A stretch of DNA of 64,000 nucleotides from Gnomoniopsis sp. IMI 355080 (Eukaryota; Ascomycota; Sordariomycetes; Diaporthales; Gnomoniaceae). The DNA is taken from NCBI GenBank assembly GCA_027946555.1, contig JAPEVC010000049.1:115138-179137 (forward strand), read 5' to 3'. The stretch's first letter is position 1. Each line of letters opens with the position of its first letter. The position numbers and the translations under genes are program-made. The notes beneath the pieces were generated by a model that was not told the origin of the DNA, searched no databases, and was given only the letters and a program-made list of their open reading frames with translations. This document shows positions 12,393 to 22,885 of the stretch, one piece after another.

Positions 12393-13259
12393 ATCGACGG
12401 TTCGTGGACAGAGCAAAATATACCCGCAAGGGACTCAACAAGCCAGGAAGCGGCCCCGAGGGCGTCGCGAAGCATTAGGCGGAAGGATAGTCATACAACT
12501 TACCTTGACTGGCGGACCAAACGATTTTCAGCAAATCATTGGAATGAAGAATAATGCTATCCTTGGATGGAGAGATTTCGAAGAAACTCTGGATTGGCAA
12601 AGAGGTCTGCGTACTCGACGTCTATGAAGAGGACGAAAGACAGCAAGCGGTTTCAGTCATATCTTGAGAACTATACTCCTAGTCTCATGACTTTTAGAAA
12701 CAAACTGCAACGTAGCAAAGTTTCAACTTTTTTTTCTACATGCTGCTTCTATGGAATCATACATAGAAATTGAGGAGAATGAATAGGAGCATGAATAGGA
12801 GCACAAGATGTGACAATTTGTTACTATTCTGGGAGGGGACAAGGGTAGGGATGAAACAAATATCAAGAAATCAGTCCTGGTATTATACAAAATGCTTATT
12901 TCCTTCCCTTGAAAGCTAGCCTAAACGGATCTGCTGCAAATGTACAAATATTGAAGTTTGGAGGCTTGCCTGAGTCTGAGACAAATAGGTAGGCTGCATC
13001 ATCGCGCTATGCGTCTGAGAGTGAGATATCGTTAAGTGGAAATCTTGGCACTTTACTAAAAGCGCGACGACGCGTCTGGATTCGATGACCGGCTTTCTTT
13101 CTCTCTTGCAGTTGAGAGCCGATTACTTTGCCTCTCGCGCCAAATTGCTGCGAATCTGTTCCTCGCTCCCATATTTCATGTATTCGACGTGCATACGCCG
13201 CCTCTTCACGGAGTTCTACCTCTGTCTAAGTCTGCCTTCAAGAACTACCGCGTCTATCA
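12393..13259. other. Intergenic region between ENP1 and ORC4
   Basis: 867 bases, A+T-richer than the flanking genes. No coding signal beyond short open frames. It contains the 3' UTR of ENP1 and the promoter of ORC4. Confidence 0.5.
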
Positions 13260-15785
13260 ATGGCATCCAATGCGACCCCCAGCAGCAAAAAGCGTGGTCG
13301 TCCTCGAAAAGATCAGTCTAACAACGACAGCCCGATCAAGAAGCCTCGATTGACGCCGTCAATTGGCACAAGAAGGACGACCCCTGGGTCTTTGAGATCT
13401 CTATCTTCGGCGACCAAATCGAATATTTTCGATTATGGCCAACGCAAAAGCTCCACCAGTGGCTCCCTGAGGAACGACAACAACCCTAACGACAAGATTT
13501 ATGAAATTCCAGATTCAGACGAGGAACACAAGACACGAGGCAGGAATTTGAACGCAACCTCGAACTTGCCTGCTAAGCGGACGAGCGGCGATACAAACGG
13601 TGTATACGAGTTTCAGGGCTCGGATGAGGAGCCTAGCCCGGCGCAAACGCCCTCCAGGAGTGCAGAAACTATCGCTCACTCTCTGTCAGCCAAGCATACT
13701 TCCACAAAAGTCTCATCGAAAGCCTCGCCACAAGTTTCTGGACGTGGGACAAGGAGAACTACATCACGCACAAGCAGGCGGAAGATCAGCGGCGATGGAG
13801 AGCTACCTGAGGCATCCGAGGACGGTGAAGGCGGAACCGATGGATTATCAGACTCAGAGGTTGTTCTCAACACGCCATCTGCCGTAAGAACGAGCAACAA
13901 GAAAGTAAAATCGCTTGCAAAGACCAATGGTACGACGCCGAAGTTGAAAGGCATCCTCACTCCTAGCAGGAGGCTTAGCGAGCGCCATCCCAAAACTGTC
14001 GCCTTCAACGATACAAGTAAGAAGCCCGACGAGATGTTCTTTGCGGACTTACCGAACAAGATCGTGAAATCCATGTCGGTCTCGCAGACACGGTCGTCTG
14101 ACAAAGAAAATAAGCCTGTCGAGGATTTAGACGAATCGGAAACCCTGGAGGAGGAAGAAGATGCTGTCTGTGTGGTTTGCTCGAGACCAGAGTCGAAGCC
14201 GCCCAATCAAATATTGTTCTGTGACGGCTGTGATATGGCAGTGCACCAAAAATGCTACGGTGTGGCCAGAATACCCAAAGGTGACTGGCTTTGCAAAGAC
14301 TGTTCCCAGACCTCAACTGCTGCTGTCGATGCGACAGAAGCAAAGGCATCAGTGAAAGCTTCTGAGGCGGTTCCTGAAATACCTAATCTTGGGCAACATG
14401 TCCGTTCCCTACAGCGAGTTCTGCTAGATCGCTGCACTGGTAAGCGCCGCATCAAGCTTTGCGGTCAAGATGAAGCATATGAGAAGACCTTTCAACTTGT
14501 GGAACAAACAGTCATGGCGGGTGAGGGCAATTCTATGCTCGTCATCGGTGCAAGGGGAAGTGGCAAGACAATTGTGAGTTCTTGAATGTTCCGATTCTCC
14601 CACGCGACAACTGACGGATGAGCATAGATGGTAGATTCGGTGTTGTCCCAAATTGGCCTTGAGCACAGGAACGAATTTCACGTTGTACGACTCAATGGAT
14701 TCATACATACAGACGACAAACTTGCGCTGAAGGCCATATGGCGGCAGCTGGGAAAGGAGATGGATGTCGAGGATGATCTCATCGGCAAGACTAACAACTA
14801 CGCCGATACACTGGCTTCACTGCTTGCACTTCTCTCTCACCCATCAGAGATTGCAGCGGCGCAAGATGGTGTGACTTCCAAATCGGTGGTCTTCATCATT
14901 GACGAGTTCGACCTGTTCGCAACTCACGCGAGACAAACACTATTATACAACCTTTTCGATATCGCCCAGGCAAGAAAAGCTCCCATTGCTGTGCTGGGCC
15001 TCACCAACAAGATCGACGTTGTAGAAACTCTGGAGAAGCGCGTCAAGAGTCGGTTCAGTCATCGATATGTCTACATGTCTCTTCCCAAGACTCTTCGTGA
15101 GTACTGGAACGTCTGTAGGCAGGGCCTCTTGGTCGACGACGAAGACGCCAAAACCGAAGGGCTTGACATATCGCTCAAGGGATTTACCCAGTTCCACAAT
15201 TACTGGACCAAGAAGATCAACATGCTATACGAGGAGCAGCCGTTCAAGGATCACATTGAGTACCACTACTACAGCAGCAAATCCGTGCCAGCGTTCCTGA
15301 CCAGCTGCGTATTGCCTCTGGCCGCCTTGTCCCCAACGAACTTGACAGTGCGACTCAGTCTGGCGCAGGGCACGGTCTTTGGCACTGACCCACCAGACTC
15401 AAAGCTCCATCTCCTCGAGTCTCTATCAGACTTGGATCTTTCCCTGCTCATCTCAGCAGTCCGTCTTGACATCGTAGCTCACACCGATACCGTGAACTTC
15501 GCCATGGCCTACGACGAGTACACAACGTTGATAGGAAGGCAGCGCGTGCAGTCCTCCACTTCGGGGATGCTGGCTCTGGGCGGCGGTGTACGAGTGTGGG
15601 GCAGGGGTGTTGCCGAGATGGCGTGGGAGCGGCTTGTAAAGCTTGGCCTTCTGTTGCCGACGGGAATGGGAGGTCGTCACGGGGGCGTTGAGAGTAGAAT
15701 GTGGAAGGTTGATGTCACCCTAGAAGAGATACCAGTTGCGTTGAAGTTGGGTACAGTACTTGCGCGGTGGTGTAAGGAGATATAG
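13260..15785 (+). CDS. ORC4: Origin recognition complex subunit 4 with AT-hook and PHD finger
   Basis: AAA+ subunit of the six-protein complex that marks replication origins and loads the MCM helicase. Exons are 13260-14573 and 14628-15785 (823 aa); the single phase-0 intron of 54 nt directly follows the Walker A motif. Order of parts: an AT-hook core KKRGRPRK (residues 10-17), a long Ser/Thr/Lys-rich disordered region, a PHD zinc finger (about 304-348: CVVC, CDGC, HQKC, CKDC), Walker A GARGSGKT (430-437), Walker B with IDE (529-531), and a C-terminal winged-helix region. Fission yeast Orc4 uses AT-hooks to bind DNA; a PHD finger would add histone H3 tail reading. The protein is much longer than the budding yeast subunit because of the N-terminal extension. 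It converges with the AlkB-like gene. Confidence 0.93.
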
Positions 15786-16181
15786 TAGGATGCATGCAAC
15801 GCTCTGTTGATCGAGCAGTTACTGTTATAATACGACCAACCCACCACGAAAAAAATGCGGTCAGCCATTGCAGTCATGACTACGTTTCGTTTTCCCACAT
15901 GGCAGAGGACTCCCTAACGTGAATGTACTTCTCCTTCATATAGCTCCATTTCAACGTACGCGTAACCCTTCGGCTTTTGCAGAATTCGTCTGGGCGTTTG
16001 TAGGCTTTGGAAGATACATTACGCCTTGCAGAGTGATGTTTATACCAAAAGACGGCCCCATCGCGAAATGAGTGCTATGACTGTCGATCCGACAAGTCAC
16101 ATAGCGCGTTGTTGTCTATCTCATCAAACATTAAAATGCTTCAAATTGAGCGGACAACTGCTCAGAATAAAGCCCTCACCA
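15786..16181. other. Shared 3' region of ORC4 and the AlkB-like gene
   Basis: 396 bases between two facing stop codons. No gene seen; probable overlapping or adjacent 3' UTRs. Confidence 0.55.
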
Positions 16182-17654
16182 TTACACGCTGGAAGGCAAC
16201 TTGCTTTGCTTCTGTGAGGCCCACATCGGTTTGCCATCGTCATCAAACTCCGCCCACTGGAAAAAGGTGCAGCCGTCCTTCCCAGGAACGTAGCTTGTGT
16301 GGCACATCCAAAAGTACCGGCCCCAATTCTCTTTCTTCTTCTGCACGACCCTCAACACGCTTGGCACACCGCACGTACATTTCGGGGTTAGTTTTGGGTG
16401 AAGATAGGCCTTGTAATCTCTGTAGGTGATGTTGATGCGTCTGTTCCCAGCGACCGGGTGAGGGTCAATGGCCTGCGCCGGGGCGATGCTGTGCTTCCAC
16501 TCCTCTTGCATCTCAGCGTGCATTACTAGCAACGAGTTATGAGGGAGGTGGATGGCAATCTGTCCCTCGGCGTCTCCATGGGACTTTTCAGCACCGCTAT
16601 CATCGTCTTTGGGGACTAGCGGTCCGCAGTCAGTGGAAGCGCTCGGAAAGCTCCGGAAACTCGAGCATGCTTTCTGTAACCCACCTAGTCTGCGAACACG
16701 AAATTCACGTGCCACGCCAAGAGACAGGGACCCGATGATAGCTCGCGGGCCAAGATATGTAAGTTGATCTGAGTGCCAACCTACTGATTCGCTTGGACCG
16801 TTGTAAGAGTTGCAAAAAGCTGCATTGGGCGTCCAAGGAGATGGAGACTGAAATTTTAGCTTTTGTGCATTTGGATATCTCGTCTTAATACGCTCTTTGA
16901 TTGCCTGATTCACAGCTTGCTGTACGAGGGGTTTCACCTTGTCGAGCTGTGGCGTGATTTTCCGAACGTCGGTCAGGCGAGCGCCGTTGTAGAGGTACTA
17001 AGCAGAGCTCACGTTAACCGACACACTCTGCACAAATAGATCTTGGGTATTCTTGATACAGGGAAAGAATACCTCGTATTTTTGCCTCTGCATCTCATCA
17101 TAGCTATCCACGTAAAAAGAAGAAGTATGAGGGCTCGAGACCACGGTATCAAAGAGCTTAAAAGTAATCTTCTCAAAAGTCTTGGATTCCTCGATCATCT
17201 CCTCCAAGAGATCATTTGCGAGGTCGGAAGGAAGAAAGTTGTGGATGATGGAACACGGCGTGTGCTCTGCTATATCGACGGGATCGAAGAGGTGGAGGGT
17301 AGCCCCCTTTCGGGACAGCAATCTGGATTTCTTTGGCGAGGATCCTCCTTCCTCAGGCGGGCGAGCAAAGCTGCGTAAAGAAGTCTGGGAGACAACTCCC
17401 GAAGCACTGGGCCTTTTGGGACCGGGGAACATCTCATCAGATCCAGATACAGACAGGGCTGCAGACGACGCAACGACAGAACCGTCGTGAGCAAGGAGAA
17501 CGTCCAGGAGAGCCTCTTGAGCAACATCAGGATGGAGAGAAGTGAGCATGGCAAGCTTGACCTCAGTTGGCTCATCATCTCCGCTATCTCTCGGGTTTTG
17601 ATCCTGATCAGCGGACAAGAGTTTCCGCTTCTTCCTTGTTATGAAGGCGTCCAT
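16182..17654 (-). CDS. AlkB-like 2-oxoglutarate/Fe(II) dioxygenase with GRF zinc finger
   Basis: Predicted nucleic-acid dealkylase or demethylase. Exons on the minus strand are 17654-17073, 16997-16685 and 16615-16182 (442 aa). Intron 1 (75 nt, branch GTTAAC) joins QRQKYE to YLYNGARLTDVR. Intron 2 is 69 nt, stop-free and in frame, so it is easily missed; removing it joins FRVRRL to VPKDDD. The N-terminus has a CUE-like helix bundle (about 30-68, KLAMLTSLHPDVAQEALL). The catalytic fold has the HxD pair in WHSDQ (H269, D271), the distal His in EEWKHSI (about 340) and the 2-oxoglutarate arginines in GNRRINITYR. A GRF zinc finger (about 378-420, CTCG to DGCTFFQW) ends the protein and should bind single-stranded nucleic acid. 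The substrate, damaged DNA or methylated RNA, is not decidable from sequence. Confidence 0.9.
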
Positions 17655-20613
17655 GAATGCTGTCTACTTATCTCATCCAGGCTTCGACAAAGGAAAACGC
17701 GCGCACGTTGACGACACATTGAAGTGCACCATCGATCGTGAGAGCCTTGGAATCAGGCTCAGATGTGATAATCCGGTCACGCAACCGCTAGCACCAAAAT
17801 GATGGACAGAAGGGCGCAGTCGACGCAGATGAAGTGCCGCGGTTTGAAAAGTGATGTAAGACAATCACGAAGTTGCCACGATGGCACGTGTTGGTTTGTC
17901 TTTGCATAAGGGCAACTGAAGACAGGGATTGCCCTGCCAGCCATGTCAACCATCTTCTGCGAGCACTTACTAAGTCCAGTACACACAACCTCACTGGCGT
18001 CGCCATCCCGTTCCTTGCCATTGGTACAAGAGGCAGCAAGCGACCACGGGAACAATAATTGAACCGGTAACGGAGGTCATGTCTCACAGACGCTTTACGA
18101 AGTTTCGAAACTCTGTCGTTTCGTTTCGAGCCCGTGCGAGCACCACTGGCCCAGCAGACCCAGATGGAGCTTGCTAGCTTGTGAGAGGCTCTGCGAACGC
18201 CAAGCTTCATTCACGTCTCCTCCCGAACTCTTGGCTCGCCGAGATCTTCCCACGTCAACGGCTGGCATGGGCGACAATGAAGTATGACTCTGGCTGCAGG
18301 TCAGGCAAGCGGTATTGACATAGACGATAACTACGTGAGGCGGCCTTGGCGCACCACCTGGGCGAATCAATCTCGTGTACGTGGGATTTCAAGTTCTGGC
18401 GTAGGCAAAAGAAACAGGAGTTTAGGTATGCCGAGATAATACTCGTGCCAGAGATCTGCGGTCTTGAACTGACAGGTTCGTAGTATGGGGATCTCCTCGA
18501 GTGAATAGGATATATGTCCGGTCGCACAATTGCCAAGACACCTAGGTATGTGCATAGTAGATATTGTTATATCGTTTTCGATGATGGGCCACGTAAGCCC
18601 ACCCAAATATGATTGATTTGTGGCCCCACAAACAGACTCGTGCTGGTTAGAAGGACAACCCCCATCCCCGGGGTTTTTTTTAACCTAAATTACGATTGGA
18701 CTATTTGCCCCTGACAAGTGGATAGAGCCTACGAAAGACAACACGATTGGGCATTCTGAAGCAATAGTATCCTCCTGGATTGCTATCAGTTTTCCCAATA
18801 CAGATGTATACTCGGACTGAATGTTTCCCAAACAATGATCCACAGCGGCCCCATCCGTCAGATCAAATCTCCGCACAGACCGGCCGATCTCCACGAGGGA
18901 AACTCCCCCGGATCTGTTATACAGACAATCAGAACAGTGCGTCGGATCCGACCACACCCGACTCGCTCCAAAGTCATCCAGATCGCTGGATCCAGGAAAC
19001 ATCCGGAGAATTAACCAATGCCGAAAGGGGTCTTAATTCCTGTTCCCTATTCACTTGGTCACTCTCCAGGAGGCTGGTCAAGACACCATAGTATATCCCA
19101 TGCTCCACCAAAGGACATAGACATCTCGGCGCGTCTCGGAGCCGATGTTTCTCAACGACAGACAAGCCTTCAGTCTACTCCCTAGATGGCTGCAAGTTGC
19201 TCCACTTGTTCATACGCGTAGTGGTCTAGTAGATATCAGTCACAAGTGTTCGTATCACGGGCCCGACTGTCCCCTAGTAGAAGCCAGTCTAGACAGTCCG
19301 TGTAGTCCCCAGCCTCCACCAAGTGCAGAAGAGCAGTGCGGAATCTCTACCTGCAGAGCAGAGGATGGTTTAACCTACAAGACGATCGCCCCAAGCTAAA
19401 AGTCTATAATCCCATGTCAGAGGTCCACCATAACCATTCCACAATCGAAATACTACCATGGGTGTACGCAATTCCTCAGTCGCTTAGCCATATTCAACTA
19501 TCCCAGTCGATGATCCCAGTCGACTGTCATGATCAACAACCCCACCAGTTGAGTACCAGGGGGGTTGCGTAGGAATACAGAAATAACCTTATCAAAAAAG
19601 TTACGAGTGCGTATAGTCTGTGCTGCTTGATCCTTCTTATTGGTGCCAGCCACTGCCCACAGGTGCAAAGTGCCTGTGCGTTCCTCGCTTCGAGAGTCCA
19701 CAACGACTAGACTTGGTCAGCGAAACATGATCACCCATACCTACACCCACAGCGTACATGTTTGACTGAATATGTCAGGACTGTCCGTGTACGTAGTAGC
19801 GTCATTGCTGAACAAACGAAACATTTCGTGTCGAGATTGCGGAGTATACGAAGTCCAGATCGTCTCAGCTGACTCACTCGCTCACAAAAAGTCCGCGTCA
19901 CTGACAGACGTCTAGAGCAAGGCCACCCAATAACTATCTCGGATGCTTATTTCTGTCTTTATTCGATATTCGCATTCGCTCGAACTGAGGGAGACCTTGT
20001 CACTTCCGTCAACAACCAAGGGTGTCATGCGACAAGTGGAGACTAAAGGCGATGCCAGTCTACGAGTCAAACATTGGTCTCCGCCAAACAACTATTGTCT
20101 TGCAGATATGTTTCCTTGACAATGATCCTCATCGCTAGGACCTGGCCCGACCGGAGCCATACCGTGTTCGGCCTGTCTACCCTAGTGGGGATCTATCACC
20201 TCTGGGCATGGCATGGTCAGCCCAAGAGGTCAGTGTCGATGCGAAACGCGATGTCACGATGTCAAAGCAGTTGCTTCATAGTGGCAAGGGGCTAGCATGA
20301 ACAATATTGATCTCGGGGTCGGCTGAGACCCGGAAGCCCTGTCCTGTCAGTCCGACAACATCACCATCACGGCATCATGACCGTCTTGTCGAGTGCGACT
20401 ATGTAAAGGCTGCCGTCCGCCTCCTTCCACCGTCCTCGAGATGTGTTGAGACATCATCGCCTTCCATTCTTCCTTTTCCTCCCTTCACTCGCTCGTCAGT
20501 CATTCGTTAGGACTTACATCTCTCACTCTCGCTATACCAGACCTTTCGGTCCCTTGACCCTTCTTTAATATACAAATATACAGACTCACATCTCTGAGAC
20601 TGTGTAGATCACC
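17655..20613. other. Gene-poor region between the AlkB-like gene and laccase
   Basis: Nearly 3 kb with only short overlapping open frames and no domain. A CCCCGGGG palindrome (18666-18673), which matches the CreA/Cre1 SYGGRG consensus on both strands, is about 1.9 kb upstream of the laccase start. CCTAGGTA occurs at 18541-18548. The last 150 bases are pyrimidine-rich and probably are the laccase leader. Confidence 0.45.
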
Positions 20614-22437
20614 ATGAAGTCTATCATTGGTTCAGGCCTGGCTATGGCCATGGGCGCCTCAGCCACTGTTATCCGTCTGAACCCAGAGTCTAGTGAGCTT
20701 GCTCTCAAGCCCCGCCAGAGCACAGCATGCGAAAACAGCCCTACTTCTCGTAGCTGCTGGGGCGACTATTCGATCGACACCGACTACTACAAGGAGATGT
20801 TCAGCACTGGCGTCACCCGGGAGTACTGGTTGACTCTCGACCCTATTGACTGCGCCCCTGATGGCTATCAGAGGACTTGCATGGCATTCAACGGGACTGT
20901 TCCTGGACCTCAGCTTACTGTGAGTAGTTTGAAATGTGTATTAGCAACACAATCTTGTTCAGTTGGCTGACTACTTTAGGCCGACTGGGGAGATAACCTC
21001 AAGATTCACGTCACCAACAACCTCCAAACCAACGGCACTGCTATCCACTGGCACGGCCTCAGGCAATTGAACAGCAGTCACGCCGACGGTGTGCCTGGTG
21101 TCACCGAGTGCCCCATTGCGCCTGGTACCTCCAAGACTTATGATTTCCAAGTTACCCAGTATGGCTCCACCTGGTACCACAGCCACTTCGCTCTGCAATA
21201 CGCAGAGGGTGCTTTTGGAGGCCTGGTCCTGAACGGCCCCGCCACGGCCGATTACGATGAGGACCTCGGTATGCTCTTTCTCAACGACTGGAGTCACACT
21301 GAAGCATTTTCCTTGTGGGACGAGGCGAAGAACGCGGGGCCGCCTGCTATGGAGAACGGACTGATCAACGGCACAAACACTTTCGACTGCTCTGCTTCGA
21401 CCGACGCCAAGTGCTCGGGCAACGGAACCAAATGGGAGACTGTCTTTGAAGCTGGCAAAAAGTACCGCATTAGGATCATTAACGCCGCTACCGACGGGCA
21501 CTTTCAATTTTCTATCGACGGCCACAACCTGACCGTTATTGGCAACGATCTTGTTCCCATTGTCCCCTACGCTACAGAAGCCGTGGGCATCGGCATGGGC
21601 CAACGCTACGATATCATCGTCGAGGCTAATGCCGCTTCTGGAGATTACTGGCTGCGTGCAAAGTGGAACACGGCCTGCAGCAACAACCAAAACCCAGACG
21701 GTATTACTGGCATCGTTCGCTATGACAGCTCCAGCAGTGCCGACCCAACCACTGTTAGCACCGTCACCAAGACTGAGAGCTGCGGAGACGAGCCTCTGAC
21801 GAACCTGGTCCCTCACTTGTCTCTGGACGTTGGTACGATCAACGAGATTGCCTCCCAGAGTATGAGCTTTGCTACTGGCGGCGAGTGGTTCCAATGGACA
21901 CTCAACGGTAGCAGCCTGGAGATTGACTGGGAGAACCCTACCCTTACTCGTATGATGAACGGCGAGACCGAATTCCCCCTCGACTATAACGTTGTCACCG
22001 TGGGCAGAACTCCCGGTGCCACTGACGCCGAGTTCGTTGTCCTCGTCATCGAAGATGACACTGGTTTTGGCATTTACCACCCCATCCATCTGCATGGCCA
22101 CGACTTTTGGGTGCTAGGCCAAGACACGGGTATGTGGCACGGCAACACATCGCTCCTCAACATGTCCAACCCCCCTCGTCGTGACGTTGCGACTCTCCCT
22201 GGCAACGGCTACCTCGCCATCGCCTTCGAGCTTGACAACCCCGGAGCATGGCTCGTCCACTGCCACATCGCTTGGCACGCGTCTGAGGGACTGGCAATGG
22301 AGTTTGTGGAGGATCAGAGCCTCTACACCATCAGTGACGCGGATACGGCTGTCTCCGAAACCCAGTGCGCCAATTGGAACTCTTACATGAATACCACGAC
22401 GTACGCTTCGTTCCCCAAGGACGATTCTGGAATCTAA
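20614..22437 (+). CDS. Secreted laccase (ascomycete multicopper oxidase)
   Basis: Oxidises phenols by four one-electron steps and reduces O2 to water, outside the cell. Exons are 20614-20919 and 20980-22437 (587 aa); the 60-nt phase-0 intron has GTGAGT, a GCTGAC branch and TTTAG. A signal peptide covers about residues 1-17, then a short propeptide that may be cut after KPR. All four copper motifs are present: HWHG (H125, H127), WYHSH (H169, H171), HPIHLHGH (H469, H472, H474) and HCHIAWH (H529-H535) with the T1 ligand Cys530. The axial position near the T1 copper is Leu540, as in high-potential ascomycete laccases. The protein ends in DSGI, the C-terminal plug known in ascomycete enzymes as DSGL/V/I. 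Several N-glycosylation sites are present. Its role (lignin, humus, pigment or detoxification) is not shown by context. Confidence 0.97.
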
Positions 22438-22885
22438 ACAAACTCTAATATAACAACCGGGCTTACCGAGGCCGGAGAGCGCGCTTCAGCAACGCTTAAT
22501 GCGAGCCGGACAGGGCAAACAGCACAGACTCGCTCTTAATGTACTTATATAATCACCATCTCTTCGACATTTTTCTTTTCAGCGTGGTTGCATAGCATAG
22601 TTGAAGGGTAGATAGGACGCAGCCCATGTGTAAACATAGAGGTTCCAAACTACAACAGAGTAATTTGGGCAGAATGAAATTCCATATAATTTGACAATTG
22701 ACTACCTTTCATGGCTGTCGTAAACAAGATGCTTCGTCCGATGCTTCCAGAGTCTGGTGCCCGTCAGTTTCACGTATACTTCTCAATCTGCAGTCTTGTT
22801 ATGAGTCCTCAAACACAAGCAACACCGCCATTCTTGCTGTAGAAGCCAGTACAGTCTCCCTTTATCTTCTTGACTAAAAATAAGA
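22438..22885. other. Shared 3' region after laccase
   Basis: 448 bases between the laccase stop and the end of the facing minus-strand gene. No coding signal. Confidence 0.55.

Noticed and set aside
17655..20613. Possible decayed transposon between the AlkB-like gene and laccase
   Set aside because: No terminal repeats, no transposase remnants and no strong A+T shift were seen.
20971..22101. A 376-codon open frame on the minus strand opposite the laccase
   Set aside because: It mirrors the strongly biased codons of the laccase gene, has no domain and covers its exon 2 almost exactly; a shadow frame.
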